Source: Asaia bogorensis
Lineage (GTDB): Bacteria; Pseudomonadota; Alphaproteobacteria; Acetobacterales; Acetobacteraceae
Direction: 5' to 3'
Length of the DNA stretch: 24,871 nucleotides
NCBI GenBank assembly: GCA_945873675.1
Contig: CAMCEP010000007.1
Coordinates: 1-24,871 of the forward strand
Part shown: positions 1-7,752 of the stretch, in pieces
Layout: each line of letters opens with the position of its first letter
How positions within the stretch are numbered: position 1 is the stretch's first letter
Position numbers and translations under genes: made by a program
The notes under the pieces: model-generated
The model's database searches: none
The model's input: the letters and a program-made list of their open reading frames with translations, nothing else
What the model was told of the DNA's origin: nothing

Positions 1-657
1 GACAATAGCCATATCCAGGGCGCCAATGCCTATGGCGTCATGGTGGTGGCCGGCCCGACAGGCTTCATGAAGCAGGGCTACCGGAAATTTGGCATCAAAA
101 CCGCCGCCACCAATGATGATTTCGCCATGATGCGCGAAGTTTTCGAACGCCGTTTTGGGCGTGCGTTACGCGAAGACCCCGCCCGCGCCGGTGAAGACTG
201 GCCCGATTTGGTGCTAATTGATGGCGGCGCCGGCCAGCTTTCCGCCGCGCGGGAAATCATGGAAGGCCTTGGCCTGGATGATCTGCCCCTGGTCGCAGTG
301 GCAAAGGGGCCAGACCGCGATGCTGGGCGGGAATGGTTCCACATGGCGGGTCGCGAACCCTTCCAATTACCGCTGCGCGATGCGGTGCTGTTCTACTTAC
401 AGCGCCTGCGGGATGAGGCGCATCGCTTCGCCATTACCACCCATCGCGCCGGGCGATCCAAGGCGCTGACGCGGTCTGAATTGGATGAGGTGCCAGGCGT
501 GGCGGCGGCCATGAAGCGCAAATTGCTGAACCATTTCGGCTCAGCCCGAGGGGTGCGGCAGGCGGGGCTGGCGGATCTGGAAGCCTGCCCGGGGGTTGGC
601 CCGGCCTTGGCAAGACGGATTCATGAACATTTCCACCCCAATGCAGCGCTTGGTTGA
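1..657 (+). CDS. uvrC: UvrABC excinuclease subunit C, C-terminal part (5' end outside window)
   Basis: This is the C-terminal third of UvrC, the dual-incision nuclease of nucleotide excision repair. The frame is open from base 1 and begins with DNSHIQG, the conserved start of the RNase H-like endonuclease domain that makes the 5' cut, so the true start lies upstream of the window. LIDGGAGQLSAA carries the family's catalytic-region Asp and Gly-Gln signature. Near the end, two helix-hairpin-helix units (around LDEVPGVAAAMKRKLLNHFG and LEACPGVGPALARRIHEHF) form the DNA-binding tail. It stops at 657, 53 nt before the chosen pgsA start. The uvrC-pgsA pairing is common in proteobacteria. Identification is secure from the sequence; only the missing N-terminus is unknown. 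Confidence 0.95.
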   Translation, partial: DNSHIQGANAYGVMVVAGPTGFMKQGYRKFGIKTAATNDDFAMMREVFERRFGRALREDPARAGEDWPDLVLIDGGAGQLSAAREIMEGLGLDDLPLVAVAKGPDRDAGREWFHMAGREPFQLPLRDAVLFYLQRLRDEAHRFAITTHRAGRSKALTRSELDEVPGVAAAMKRKLLNHFGSARGVRQAGLADLEACPGVGPALARRIHEHFHPNAALG

Positions 658-710
658 AGTTTGCGCTGCCCACGTGCCAAAAGCCTCTATTCCTGGTTAA
701 CTGGACAACA

Positions 711-1328
711 ATGCCCACGGATCTGCCCAATCTGCTGACGCTTTCGCGCATCGCGGCCATACCGCTGCTGGTGGTATTGGCCTCGATCAATACGCAGCAG
801 GCGGATATGGCGGCCTGCGTGGTGTTTTCCCTTGCTGCCATCACGGATTATTTTGATGGCAAGATCGCGCGCGAACGAGGCGCGGTTTCCGGCTTTGGCC
901 GCATGTTGGACCCGATTGCGGATAAGCTGCTTGTCGCCGCTGCGCTGATGCTGTTGGCGGGCTATGGCAGGCTTTCCGATGCCGGGCTGTTTCCTGCCAT
1001 TGTCATCATGCTGCGCGAAATCCTGGTCTCGGGCCTCCGCGAATTTCTGGCGGAATTGCGCGTCGGCCTACCGGTCACGCCGCTCGCGAAGTGGAAGACT
1101 GGGTTTCAGATGGGCGCTTTGGGCACTTTGCTGGCGGGCGATAGCGGTGCGCCGGTGGTTGGGCTTGGTTTCCTGCCGGTTTCCCTGATTGGGGAAGGCA
1201 TGCTCTGGGCGGCAGCGGTGCTGACGCTGATCACCGGCTGGGATTATCTGCGCGCGGGGCTGAGCCTCGCGCGCGGGGAAACGCCCCCCAGCCCTGATGC
1301 GCCGGTAAAACCGCCGGGGCAGGCTTGA
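711..1328 (+). CDS. pgsA: CDP-diacylglycerol--glycerol-3-phosphate 3-phosphatidyltransferase
   Basis: This inner-membrane enzyme makes phosphatidylglycerol phosphate from CDP-diacylglycerol and glycerol-3-phosphate, the committed step to phosphatidylglycerol and cardiolipin. The CDP-alcohol phosphotransferase motif DGxxARx8GxxxDxxxD is complete (DGKIAR, then GRMLDPIAD, roughly residues 50-70). Several hydrophobic segments follow. The start at 711 gives MPTDLPNLLTLSR, the usual family beginning, and 205 residues, a normal length; an in-frame upstream start at 654 would add 19 residues unlike the family. No strong ribosome-binding site is visible. The C-terminal tail after the last membrane segment is Pro-rich and probably cytoplasmic. 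It lies directly downstream of uvrC. Confidence 0.93.
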   Translation: MPTDLPNLLTLSRIAAIPLLVVLASINTQQADMAACVVFSLAAITDYFDGKIARERGAVSGFGRMLDPIADKLLVAAALMLLAGYGRLSDAGLFPAIVIMLREILVSGLREFLAELRVGLPVTPLAKWKTGFQMGALGTLLAGDSGAPVVGLGFLPVSLIGEGMLWAAAVLTLITGWDYLRAGLSLARGETPPSPDAPVKPPGQA

Positions 1329-1378
1329 GTCTGAACCCCCGGAAGCGCATCTTAGCCAAGGAAGAGGCGGGAAAAGCC

Positions 1379-1942
1379 ATGCGACATTCTGTTTTGCTGC
1401 TTGGGGGAATGCTGGCGTTGCAAGGCTGTGGGCCGAATTGGCAGCCCAGTTGGAATACCAGCGGCAATGCTGCGGTGCCCACGGTGGATAGCCTAACGCT
1501 GCGCCGCGTGACCAGCGGTGATACCAGCGCGGAAGTGCTGCGCACGGAAAATCTGGATTATGCGGCGATGCGCGCCCCTGCCACGCCGACCACGCAAATG
1601 ACCCCGGATGATGCGCTGCGCCTGCCGTCAACCCCGCCGCCGCCTTCGCCGCGTACCAGCAGTTCAACGCCGCCACCTATGGCATCTGTGCCGCCGCGCG
1701 CGCCTTCGCCGCCGGCCACGATACCTTCCGCCATGCCATCCCCGCCGCCCGCACGGGTTGAAGGCGGCGTGATCCCCGCTACCCCTGGCCAGCCCGCGGG
1801 CATTGTGGCGGGCGGCAATGACCGCACCCGGGTCTTCAACCAGCCCGGCACGGCAGGGGGCGGGATTGCGATTCAGGATGGCGGCACCACGACCATTATT
1901 GGGCCGGGCGGGCGCATCACCTCGGTGCCGAGTCAGCGCTGA
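1379..1942 (+). CDS. Proline-rich putative lipoprotein, function unknown
   Basis: I do not recognise a family. From ATG 1379 the 187-residue product starts MRHSVLLLGGMLALQGC, a lipoprotein signal peptide with a lipobox (LALQGC) and a mature N-terminal Cys. An AG-rich stretch (gaagaggcggg) sits just upstream as a ribosome-binding site, which is why this start is preferred over TTG 1325. The middle is low-complexity and rich in Pro, Ser and Ala (runs such as STPPPPSPR), suggesting an extended periplasmic spacer. The C-terminus is Gly-rich with TTTIIGPGGRITSVPS. It lies between pgsA and moaD on the same strand with short gaps and may be co-transcribed. The Asp in position +2 that causes inner-membrane retention is absent (Gly follows Cys), so an outer-membrane location is possible. 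Export is well supported; the role is not. Confidence 0.7.
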   Translation: MRHSVLLLGGMLALQGCGPNWQPSWNTSGNAAVPTVDSLTLRRVTSGDTSAEVLRTENLDYAAMRAPATPTTQMTPDDALRLPSTPPPPSPRTSSSTPPPMASVPPRAPSPPATIPSAMPSPPPARVEGGVIPATPGQPAGIVAGGNDRTRVFNQPGTAGGGIAIQDGGTTTIIGPGGRITSVPSQR

Positions 1943-1948
1943 TTGGTC

Positions 1949-2200
1949 ATGCGGATTCTGTATTTCGCCTGGCTGCGCCAGAAGATCGGCGTCGCGGAAG
2001 AAGAGGTGGCGCCACCGCCCGAGGTTCGAGACATTGCTGGCCTGCGCGACTGGCTTGCCACACGCAGCCCAGGCCATGCGGCGGCCTTTGCCGATGCCAA
2101 GCAAATCCGGGCTGCGGTCAATCAGGATTTCGCCGCGCCGGATCATCCCGTGGCGGCGGGCGATGAGATCGCCTTCTTCCCGCCCGTGACCGGGGGCTGA
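1949..2200 (+). CDS. moaD: Molybdopterin synthase small subunit (sulfur carrier)
   Basis: MoaD is a ubiquitin-fold sulfur carrier. Its C-terminal Gly-Gly is thiocarboxylated and donates sulfur to precursor Z within the MoaD-MoaE molybdopterin synthase complex. The 83-residue product begins MRILYFAWLRQKIG, the typical first beta strand, and ends FFPPVTGG, the diagnostic tail. Start 1949 is preferred to the in-frame TTG at 1943 because the family normally begins at this Met. It ends 3 nt before moaE, as expected for two subunits of one heterotetramer, and both serve molybdenum-cofactor synthesis in the cytoplasm. Confidence 0.93.
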   Translation: MRILYFAWLRQKIGVAEEEVAPPPEVRDIAGLRDWLATRSPGHAAAFADAKQIRAAVNQDFAAPDHPVAAGDEIAFFPPVTGG

Positions 2201-2203
2201 GCC

Positions 2204-2662
2204 ATGGCGCGTATCCTGGTGCAGGAAGCGCTGTTTGATATGGCGGCGGAAAGTGCGGCGCTGACTGCGGGCCGGACAGATATTGGTGGTGTTGCCAGTT
2301 TTCTGGGCGTGTGCCGCGGCGATGACAGCCTGGCCGCGATGGTGTTGGAACACTACCCCGGCATGACGGAACGCGCCCTTGGCCGCATCGCGGCCGAGGC
2401 GGAGGCGCGCTGGCCGCTGACCGGCTGCACGGTGATCCATCGCGTGGGCCGCATTCTGCCTGGTGAGCCGATTGTGCTGGTGCTGACGGCTTCTGCCCAT
2501 CGTGCTGCCGCGCTTGAATCCTGCGCATTCCTGATTGATTGGCTGAAGACCAAGGCGCCCTTCTGGAAGCGCGAGGAATTTGCAGATGGCGATGCGCGCT
2601 GGGTGGCCGCAAAGAATGAGGATGACGCCGCCGCCGCGCGCTGGCAGGTCAAGGGCGGGTGA
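2204..2662 (+). CDS. moaE: Molybdopterin synthase catalytic (large) subunit
   Basis: MoaE converts cyclic pyranopterin monophosphate to molybdopterin, using sulfur carried on the MoaD C-terminus. The 152-residue sequence shows the family blocks GGVASFLGVCR, LEHYPGMTERAL, HRVGRILPGEPIVLV and ASAHRAAALESC. It also has the lysine-bearing active-site segment KTKAPFWKREEF. Length is normal. It follows moaD by 3 nt and its stop overlaps the GTG start of the next gene by 4 nt, which implies translational coupling within one transcript. Confidence 0.95.
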   Translation: MARILVQEALFDMAAESAALTAGRTDIGGVASFLGVCRGDDSLAAMVLEHYPGMTERALGRIAAEAEARWPLTGCTVIHRVGRILPGEPIVLVLTASAHRAAALESCAFLIDWLKTKAPFWKREEFADGDARWVAAKNEDDAAAARWQVKGG

Positions 2663-3999
2663 AGCTCGGCCTTGCTGTTGCTGTGCCTTGCGGCGCTGCG
2701 CTGCTGATTTGGCCTGCCTTTTTCAATGGCTACCCTTTGCTGTTTAGCGATAGCGGCGGGTTTTTGCATCAAACGCTTGGGCCACTGATGCTTTGGGATA
2801 AGCCTTATGTTTACGGGCCATTCCTGCACGCTTTTCATTGGCGCATCAGCCTTTGGGGGCCGGTGATCGCGCAGGGCCTGATCCTGTCCCATCTGCTGTG
2901 GCTGACGCTGCGCGTGATGCGCAGAGATGCCGCGCCGCTTTGGCATCTTGGGCTTTGCGCCTTTGCTGCGCTGGCTACGGCGGCACCATTCAGCGCCGCG
3001 TTGCTGATGCCCGATATCTTCGCACCCATTGTCGTACTGGGCTTGTTTCTGCTGGGCTTTGGCGGTGCTGCGCTGACGCGGTTTGAACGCGGCTATCTGT
3101 TGGCGCTGGTCGCACTTGGTATCGCGGCACATCTTGCGCATTTGCCGCTGGCGCTTGGGTTATGTGGCATCGCGCTGCTGCTTCGCCTTTGGTGCACTCC
3201 GGTACGGCTTTTTGCCATGGCTTTGCCGGTGGTGGTTGCCGTTACGGCGCTATTCGTCACCAATGCCATCGGTCATGGGCGTGTTGCACTCTCACCCTAT
3301 GGCTCGGTTTTTCTGCTGGCGCGCTTGCAGGAAGATGGCCCGGCGACGGCAGTGCTAAAGGCGCGTTGCCCCGATGCCGGCTGGTATCTTTGCGCCTTCA
3401 CGGACCGGTTGCCGATGCCGGCCAATGATTTCCTCTGGGCGCCGGATAGCCCGGTGAATCGTGACGCCACGGGCAAGCCGCGTTTCCTGGGAGGCATGAT
3501 GCTGGCGCCCGAAGCCGGGCAGATTGTTGCCGAGGCCTTGCGCGCCGATCCGCTTGGCGTGGCGCGCGCCATGGCGGGAAATATGGCGGTTCAACTGATG
3601 AGTTTTGGCATTGGCGACACTTTGGATGCGGCGCATTTCGCGGTGGCGGTCCGCCCACGAATCGAACAGGGTTTTTTGGCGCGTGAATTGGCCGCTTTTG
3701 ATCAGGCGCGGCAGACGCAGGGCGCTTTGAAGGATGCGCTGACGCCGCTCAATCCATTCCATCTGCTGGTGGTGTTGCTGGCGCTGCCAATGCTGGCCTG
3801 GGCTGCTTGGCGCGGGCAGGGTTTGGCGCTTGCACTCGCGCTGTTTCTGTTGGCAGCGGTGCTGGGCAATGCGCTGATCTGCGGTGGGCTTTCCGCGCCG
3901 CATCCGCGCTATGGCGCGCGCATCATGTGGTTATTGCCGGTGGTGGCCTTGCTTTGCTGGTTTGGCGCCCTGATGCCACGGGGCCGAAAGCATGGCTGA
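2659..3999 (+). CDS. Polytopic integral membrane protein, function unknown
   Basis: This 446-residue product has about ten strongly hydrophobic segments spread through its length and a large hydrophilic loop near residues 225-300 that contains Cys and Pro residues. I do not recognise a characterised family. The general look (GYPLLFSDSGGFLHQTLG near the N-terminus, then many membrane helices with one long extracytoplasmic loop) recalls proteins of the membrane glycosyltransferase type, but no catalytic motif can be assigned. It starts at GTG 2659, overlapping the moaE stop as GTGA, and ends 8 nt inside the TauE-like gene, so it is probably part of the same operon. Codon use matches the neighbouring core genes. 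Confidence 0.7.
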   Translation: MKLGLAVAVPCGAALLIWPAFFNGYPLLFSDSGGFLHQTLGPLMLWDKPYVYGPFLHAFHWRISLWGPVIAQGLILSHLLWLTLRVMRRDAAPLWHLGLCAFAALATAAPFSAALLMPDIFAPIVVLGLFLLGFGGAALTRFERGYLLALVALGIAAHLAHLPLALGLCGIALLLRLWCTPVRLFAMALPVVVAVTALFVTNAIGHGRVALSPYGSVFLLARLQEDGPATAVLKARCPDAGWYLCAFTDRLPMPANDFLWAPDSPVNRDATGKPRFLGGMMLAPEAGQIVAEALRADPLGVARAMAGNMAVQLMSFGIGDTLDAAHFAVAVRPRIEQGFLARELAAFDQARQTQGALKDALTPLNPFHLLVVLLALPMLAWAAWRGQGLALALALFLLAAVLGNALICGGLSAPHPRYGARIMWLLPVVALLCWFGALMPRGRKHG

Positions 4000-4729
4000 T
4001 CTGCTGCTGATTGGCCTGATTTTCATACTGGCCGGCTTCGTGAAGGGGGTTGCGGGCTTTGGCTTGCCGACCGTGAGTGTTGCCCTGGTGGCCTTGCTGC
4101 GTCCCATTCCGGAAGCCATTGCGCTCATGCTGGTGCCGGCCTTTGTCACCAATATCTGGCAGGGTCTGGCCGGGGGGCAGTTGCGCGTAGTGGTGCCGCG
4201 CATTGGGGTGTTTCTGGCCTGCGCCGTGGCCGGCACCATCGCCGCTGCCTGGCATTTGGCATCGGTCGATAGCCGTTTCCTGTCTGGGCTACTCGGGCTC
4301 AGTCTTTTGGCTTCCGCGACACTCGCCCTGGCCGCGCCCAATCTGCCTGCGCCGGGCGGCAAGCTGCAACGTCTGCTCGCCGCACCCATGGGCTTGGTGT
4401 CTGGCGTCATGGCCGGCTTCACCGGCAGTTTCCTGGTGCCCGCCGCGCCCTGGCTGCAAGCGATCCGCCTGCCGAGGGAACAATTCGTCCAAGCCTATGG
4501 CTTTTGTGTTTTGGCGATCAATGCGTCGCTGACGGTCACACTCGCGCATGGTGGCTTCGTGACGGGGGAGATGGGGGCGATGTCGCTCGCGGCCCTGCTG
4601 CCTGCTTTTGCCGGGATGCTGTTGGGCCAAGCCTGCCGACAGCGCCTGCCGGAAGCGCGGTTCCGGCAGATAGTGCAGATCTTTCTATGGTTTATTGGCG
4701 CTTGGCTCGCGCTGCGTGCTTTTCGTTAG
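3992..4729 (+). CDS. TauE/SafE-family (DUF81) sulfite/anion exporter-like permease
   Basis: This 245-residue inner-membrane protein has about eight hydrophobic segments and the two-repeat layout of TauE/SafE proteins. The first half begins GLIFILAGFVKGVAGFGLPT, with the conserved GxxxGFGxP-type signature. The second half has APMGLVSGVMAGFTGSFLVP, the matching repeat motif with G-x-x-G-x-x-G-F-x-G. Members move small sulfur-containing or organic anions such as sulfite, sulfoacetate or taurine products; the substrate here cannot be told. The start overlaps the preceding membrane gene by 8 nt. Nothing nearby belongs to sulfur metabolism apart from the sulfur-transfer pair moaDE, which is too weak to imply a link. 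Confidence 0.85.
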   Translation: MADLLLIGLIFILAGFVKGVAGFGLPTVSVALVALLRPIPEAIALMLVPAFVTNIWQGLAGGQLRVVVPRIGVFLACAVAGTIAAAWHLASVDSRFLSGLLGLSLLASATLALAAPNLPAPGGKLQRLLAAPMGLVSGVMAGFTGSFLVPAAPWLQAIRLPREQFVQAYGFCVLAINASLTVTLAHGGFVTGEMGAMSLAALLPAFAGMLLGQACRQRLPEARFRQIVQIFLWFIGAWLALRAFR

Positions 4730-4733
4730 AGCA

Positions 4734-4790
4734 GTTTCCGCTCACATTCGTTCACGGCAACCGCTCTAAACCATTGTTTGGTCGCATTTT
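4734..4790. repeat. Intergenic repeat, copy 1
   Basis: This stretch (gtttccgctcacattcg, then ttggtcgcatttt) is about two-thirds identical to 10263-10320 (gtttcccattcacgttcg, then ttggtcgattttt). Both lie immediately after the end of a core gene. A perfect 7-nt inverted repeat, TTAGAGC at 4726-4732 and GCTCTAA at 4763-4769, brackets the left part. It looks like a family of dispersed intergenic elements. Confidence 0.5.
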
Positions 4791-4827
4791 CCTAGTCGCC
4801 AAGCGTGACCGCTTGGCTTGAAAATGC
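4784..4827. terminator. Long two-part hairpin between convergent genes, likely bidirectional terminator
   Basis: Arms GCATTTTC (4784-4791) and GAAAATGC (4820-4827) pair perfectly, as do inner arms GCCAAGCG (4798-4805) and CGCTTGGC (4810-4817) around a tgac loop, with a small asymmetric internal bulge. It sits between the 3' ends of the TauE-like gene and hemF, which converge. The T-run lies inside the stem, so it is not a textbook intrinsic terminator; a structural repeat is an alternative. Confidence 0.55.
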
Positions 4828-4835
4828 TGTAGAAT

Positions 4836-5729
4836 TTAAGGCCACTTCACCGTCGGCGGCATGGACATCAAAATCGCCTCCACATTCCCTCCGGTTTTCA
4901 GGCCGAAAATCGTACCGCGGTCATGCAGCAGGTTGAATTCGACATAGCGCCCACGGCGGATCAACTGATGTTCCCGCTCAGCCTCGGTCCAGGCTTCATG
5001 CATGCGCTTGCGGATAATGGCGGGATAGGATTGCAGGAAGGCCAGCCCAACATCGCGGGTGAAGGTGAAATCCGCATCAATTCCCTTGCCCGGGGTACGA
5101 TCGCCTAACCAATCATAGAAAATCCCGCCCAGCCCGCGTGGTTCCCCGCGATGGGGCAGAAAGAAATACTCATCGCACCATTTCTTAAAACGCGGGTAAT
5201 AGGTTGCGTCATGCTTGTCGCAGGCGCCCTTGAAGGCGGCGTGGAAATCCGCCGCATCGGCTTGGGCTTCCGGTGCTTCGGGCGTCATGGGAGTGAGGTC
5301 CCCCCCGCCGCCGAACCAGGCATTCCGCGTCACGATGAAGCGCGTATTCATATGCGCGGCCGGCACGCGCGGGCTTTGCATATGTGCCACCAGAGACACA
5401 CCTGTCGCCAGAAAGCGTGGGTCTTCCTCAGCGCCCGGGATCTGCTTGCGGAATTCGGGGGAGAATTCGCCAAACACGGTGGAGACATTGACCCCCACTT
5501 TTTCAAAAACCCGGCCCTTCATGACGGACATGACCCCCCCGCCGCCTTCCGGCCTTTCCCAGGCAGTGCGGGCGAATCGCCCCGGCGGCAGGCCGGTATG
5601 CGGGCCAGAGGCCAAATCATCCTCAATCGCTTCAAAGGCGGCGCAAAGCCGGTCCCGCAATTCCTCAAACCAGGCGCGGGCAGAGGCCACAAAGGGGTTG
5701 CCCTGAGGGCCGGTGGCAGTTTTTTCCAT
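4836..5729 (-). CDS. hemF: Oxygen-dependent coproporphyrinogen III oxidase
   Basis: HemF carries out the O2-dependent oxidative decarboxylation of coproporphyrinogen III to protoporphyrinogen IX in haem synthesis, as a cytosolic homodimer. The 297-residue product shows the family's blocks: NTRFIVTRNAWFGGGGDLTP, then KKWCDEYFFLPHRGEPRGLGG with IFYDWL, and near the end RGRYVEFNLLHDRGTIFGL with TGGNVEAILMSMPP. Length is normal and it begins MEKTATGPQGNPF. It diverges from petA across a gap of about 200 bp, so haem production and a haem-containing respiratory complex share a divergent control region. Confidence 0.96.
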   Translation of the reverse strand: MEKTATGPQGNPFVASARAWFEELRDRLCAAFEAIEDDLASGPHTGLPPGRFARTAWERPEGGGGVMSVMKGRVFEKVGVNVSTVFGEFSPEFRKQIPGAEEDPRFLATGVSLVAHMQSPRVPAAHMNTRFIVTRNAWFGGGGDLTPMTPEAPEAQADAADFHAAFKGACDKHDATYYPRFKKWCDEYFFLPHRGEPRGLGGIFYDWLGDRTPGKGIDADFTFTRDVGLAFLQSYPAIIRKRMHEAWTEAEREHQLIRRGRYVEFNLLHDRGTIFGLKTGGNVEAILMSMPPTVKWP

Positions 5730-5759
5730 GGCAGGCTTCCAATGTTACACGGGGGCGCA

Positions 5760-5789
5760 TTTACACCTTGCAAATCCACCTATTATAAG
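5760..5789 (+). promoter_or_regulatory. Candidate sigma-70-type promoter for petABC
   Basis: TTTACA (5760-5765) and TATAAG (5784-5789) each match the consensus at 5 of 6 positions and are separated by 18 nt, in the hemF/petA divergent gap. Downstream in the presumed 5' leader are two GC-rich hairpins, one of them GCACCC-tag-GGGTGC at 5844-5858. This rests on pattern only; alphaproteobacterial promoters often deviate from this consensus. Confidence 0.4.
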
Positions 5790-5926
5790 ACCCCCGTCTT
5801 GGCGGGGCCGATGCTTCGGCGCCGCCATTTCGTTGTGATCTTGGCACCCTAGGGGTGCAGGCCTAAATCGTGCGGCGAAGTGAGGCCCTCGGCAAGGGGG
5901 CTCCCCGTCGTAAAGGGATGGTGAGG

Positions 5927-6469
5927 ATGGCTGATACCGCTCATGCGGCGCCCGATGGCGCGCCGCGGCGTGACTTTTTGAAACTCGTGACCGGCGCTTT
6001 CGCTGCGGTCGGTGTCGGCGCCATTGCCTGGCCCTTCATCGCTTCCCTGCAGCCCGCGAAAGACACGCTGGCGCTGGCAAGCACGGATGTGGATCTGGCC
6101 CCGATTTCGGAAGGCCAGGCCGTGACCGTGATGTGGCGCGGCAAACCGGTGTTTGTGCGCAACCGCACGGCCAAGGAAATCCAGGAAGCCCGCGCTGTGC
6201 CGGCCAATAGCCTGCCCGATCCGGCGTCTGACCAATCCCGCGTGCAAAAGGATCAATGGCTAATCTTGGTCGGCATTTGCACCCATCTGGGCTGCGTGCC
6301 GACTGGCCAAAGGCCGACCGATACGCGTGGCGATTACGGCGGCTGGTTCTGCCCCTGCCATGGCAGCCATTACGATACGTCAGGCAGAATTCGCAAAGGT
6401 CCTGCGCCAAGAAACCTTGACGTTCCGCAATACGCCTTCACATCCGACACCAAGATCAAGATCGGTTGA
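5927..6469 (+). CDS. petA: Ubiquinol-cytochrome c reductase Rieske iron-sulfur subunit
   Basis: This subunit of the bc1 complex carries the [2Fe-2S] cluster that takes one electron from ubiquinol and passes it to cytochrome c1. The 180-residue product has an N-terminal twin-arginine type signal-anchor (RRDFLKLVTGAFAAVGVGAIAW, residues 14-35). The two cluster-binding boxes are CTHLGC (118-123) and CPCHGSHYD (142-150), giving the Cys and His ligands and the disulfide cysteines. The start at 5927 is chosen because AAGGG lies 9 nt upstream and the family begins near here; ATG 5918 has no room for a ribosome-binding site. petB follows after 12 nt. Confidence 0.96.
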   Translation: MADTAHAAPDGAPRRDFLKLVTGAFAAVGVGAIAWPFIASLQPAKDTLALASTDVDLAPISEGQAVTVMWRGKPVFVRNRTAKEIQEARAVPANSLPDPASDQSRVQKDQWLILVGICTHLGCVPTGQRPTDTRGDYGGWFCPCHGSHYDTSGRIRKGPAPRNLDVPQYAFTSDTKIKIG

Positions 6470-6481
6470 GGATAAAGAAAC

Positions 6482-7750
6482 ATGTCAATCGGGTTGCACA
6501 ATAGCGAATTCAAGAATCCGGTGGTGCGTTGGATAGATCAGCGCATGCCGGTTTTCACCATGATGCAGAAGGAATACGGAACCTTCCCGACGCCGAAAAA
6601 TTTCAATTATTTCTGGAATTTCGGTGCACTCGCCATGGTCACGCTGCTGATCATGATCGCGACGGGTATTTTCCTTTCCATGAACTATGCCGCGCATACC
6701 AGCTTGGCCTTCGACAGTGTCGAACGCATCATGCGCGATGTGAATTTTGGCTGGCTGATCCGCTATATTCACATGAACGGCGCCAGCATGTTCTTCATTG
6801 TGGTTTATATCCATATCTTCCGCGGCATGTATTACGGTTCCTACAAGGCGCCGCGTGAATTGCTGTGGATGCTCGGCGTGGTGATCTTCCTGCTGATGAT
6901 GGCGACCGCCTTCATGGGTTATGTGCTGCCCTGGGGCCAGATGTCCTTCTGGGGCGCGACCGTCATCACCAATTTGTTCAGCGCCTTCCCGGTGGTGGGT
7001 AATTTCATTGTGGAATTGCTTTGGGGCGGCTTCAGCGTGGACAACCCCACACTCAATCGCTTCTTTAGCTTGCACTACCTGCTGCCCTTCGTGATTTTTG
7101 GCGTGGTCTTCCTGCATGTCGCCGCGCTGCACATCACGGGGTCGAACAACCCGCTTGGGATTGAACCGAAAGGCCCGCAGGACACACTTCCCTTCCACCC
7201 GTATTACACGGCGAAGGATAGCGTGGGGCTGGTGGTGTATTTCATCGTCTTTGCGGTGCTGGTGTTCTTCGCGCCGAATTACCTCGGCCATCCGGACAAT
7301 TATATCCCGGCCAACCCGCTGGTGACGCCGCCGCATATCGTGCCGGAATGGTACTTCCTGCCCTATTACGCCATTCTGCGTGCGGTGCCGGATAAGCTTG
7401 GCGGCGTGCTGCTGATGTTTGGCTCGATCCTGGTCTGGTTCGTGCTGCCTTGGCTGGATCGTTCCCCGGTGCGTTCCATGCGCTTCCGTCCCCTGGCGCG
7501 CCCCTTCTTCCTGCTCTGGACGGTGTGCTTCCTGGTGCTGCTCTGGGTCGGTGCCAAGCCGGCGGAAGGCACCTATGTGCTGATCGCCCGCATCGCGACC
7601 GCATATTACTTCGCCTATTTCTTGGTGATCCTGCCGCTACTGGCGAAGTTTGAGCGGCCCTTGCCGCTGCCAGAGAGTATATCCCGCCCTGTTTTGGGTG
7701 GGGGGCCGTTGCCCATGGGCGCGGCAGCCAAGCCGATGGAGAAGGCCTGA
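6482..7750 (+). CDS. petB: Cytochrome b of the bc1 complex
   Basis: This is the membrane core of ubiquinol-cytochrome c reductase and holds haems bL and bH and both quinone sites. The four haem ligands are visible at His97, His111, His198 and His212, with the usual 14-residue spacing in each pair. The Qo-site motif PEWY is at 288-291. About eight membrane segments are evident and the 422-residue length is that of a full-length alphaproteobacterial cytochrome b rather than the split b6/subunit IV form. A ribosome-binding site (gaggataaag) precedes the ATG. It sits between the Rieske and c1 genes with gaps of 12 and 2 nt. Confidence 0.97.
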   Translation: MSIGLHNSEFKNPVVRWIDQRMPVFTMMQKEYGTFPTPKNFNYFWNFGALAMVTLLIMIATGIFLSMNYAAHTSLAFDSVERIMRDVNFGWLIRYIHMNGASMFFIVVYIHIFRGMYYGSYKAPRELLWMLGVVIFLLMMATAFMGYVLPWGQMSFWGATVITNLFSAFPVVGNFIVELLWGGFSVDNPTLNRFFSLHYLLPFVIFGVVFLHVAALHITGSNNPLGIEPKGPQDTLPFHPYYTAKDSVGLVVYFIVFAVLVFFAPNYLGHPDNYIPANPLVTPPHIVPEWYFLPYYAILRAVPDKLGGVLLMFGSILVWFVLPWLDRSPVRSMRFRPLARPFFLLWTVCFLVLLWVGAKPAEGTYVLIARIATAYYFAYFLVILPLLAKFERPLPLPESISRPVLGGGPLPMGAAAKPMEKA

Positions 7751-7752
7751 TC

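Noticed and set aside
1664..2500. 278-codon - strand frame opposite the lipoprotein, moaD and moaE
   Set aside because: It is a mirror frame of three well-supported genes in high-GC DNA, rich in Arg/Ala/His with no domain.
6485..7336. 283-codon - strand frame opposite petB
   Set aside because: It is antisense to cytochrome b; its His/Gln/Glu-rich composition is the usual complement of a hydrophobic coding strand.
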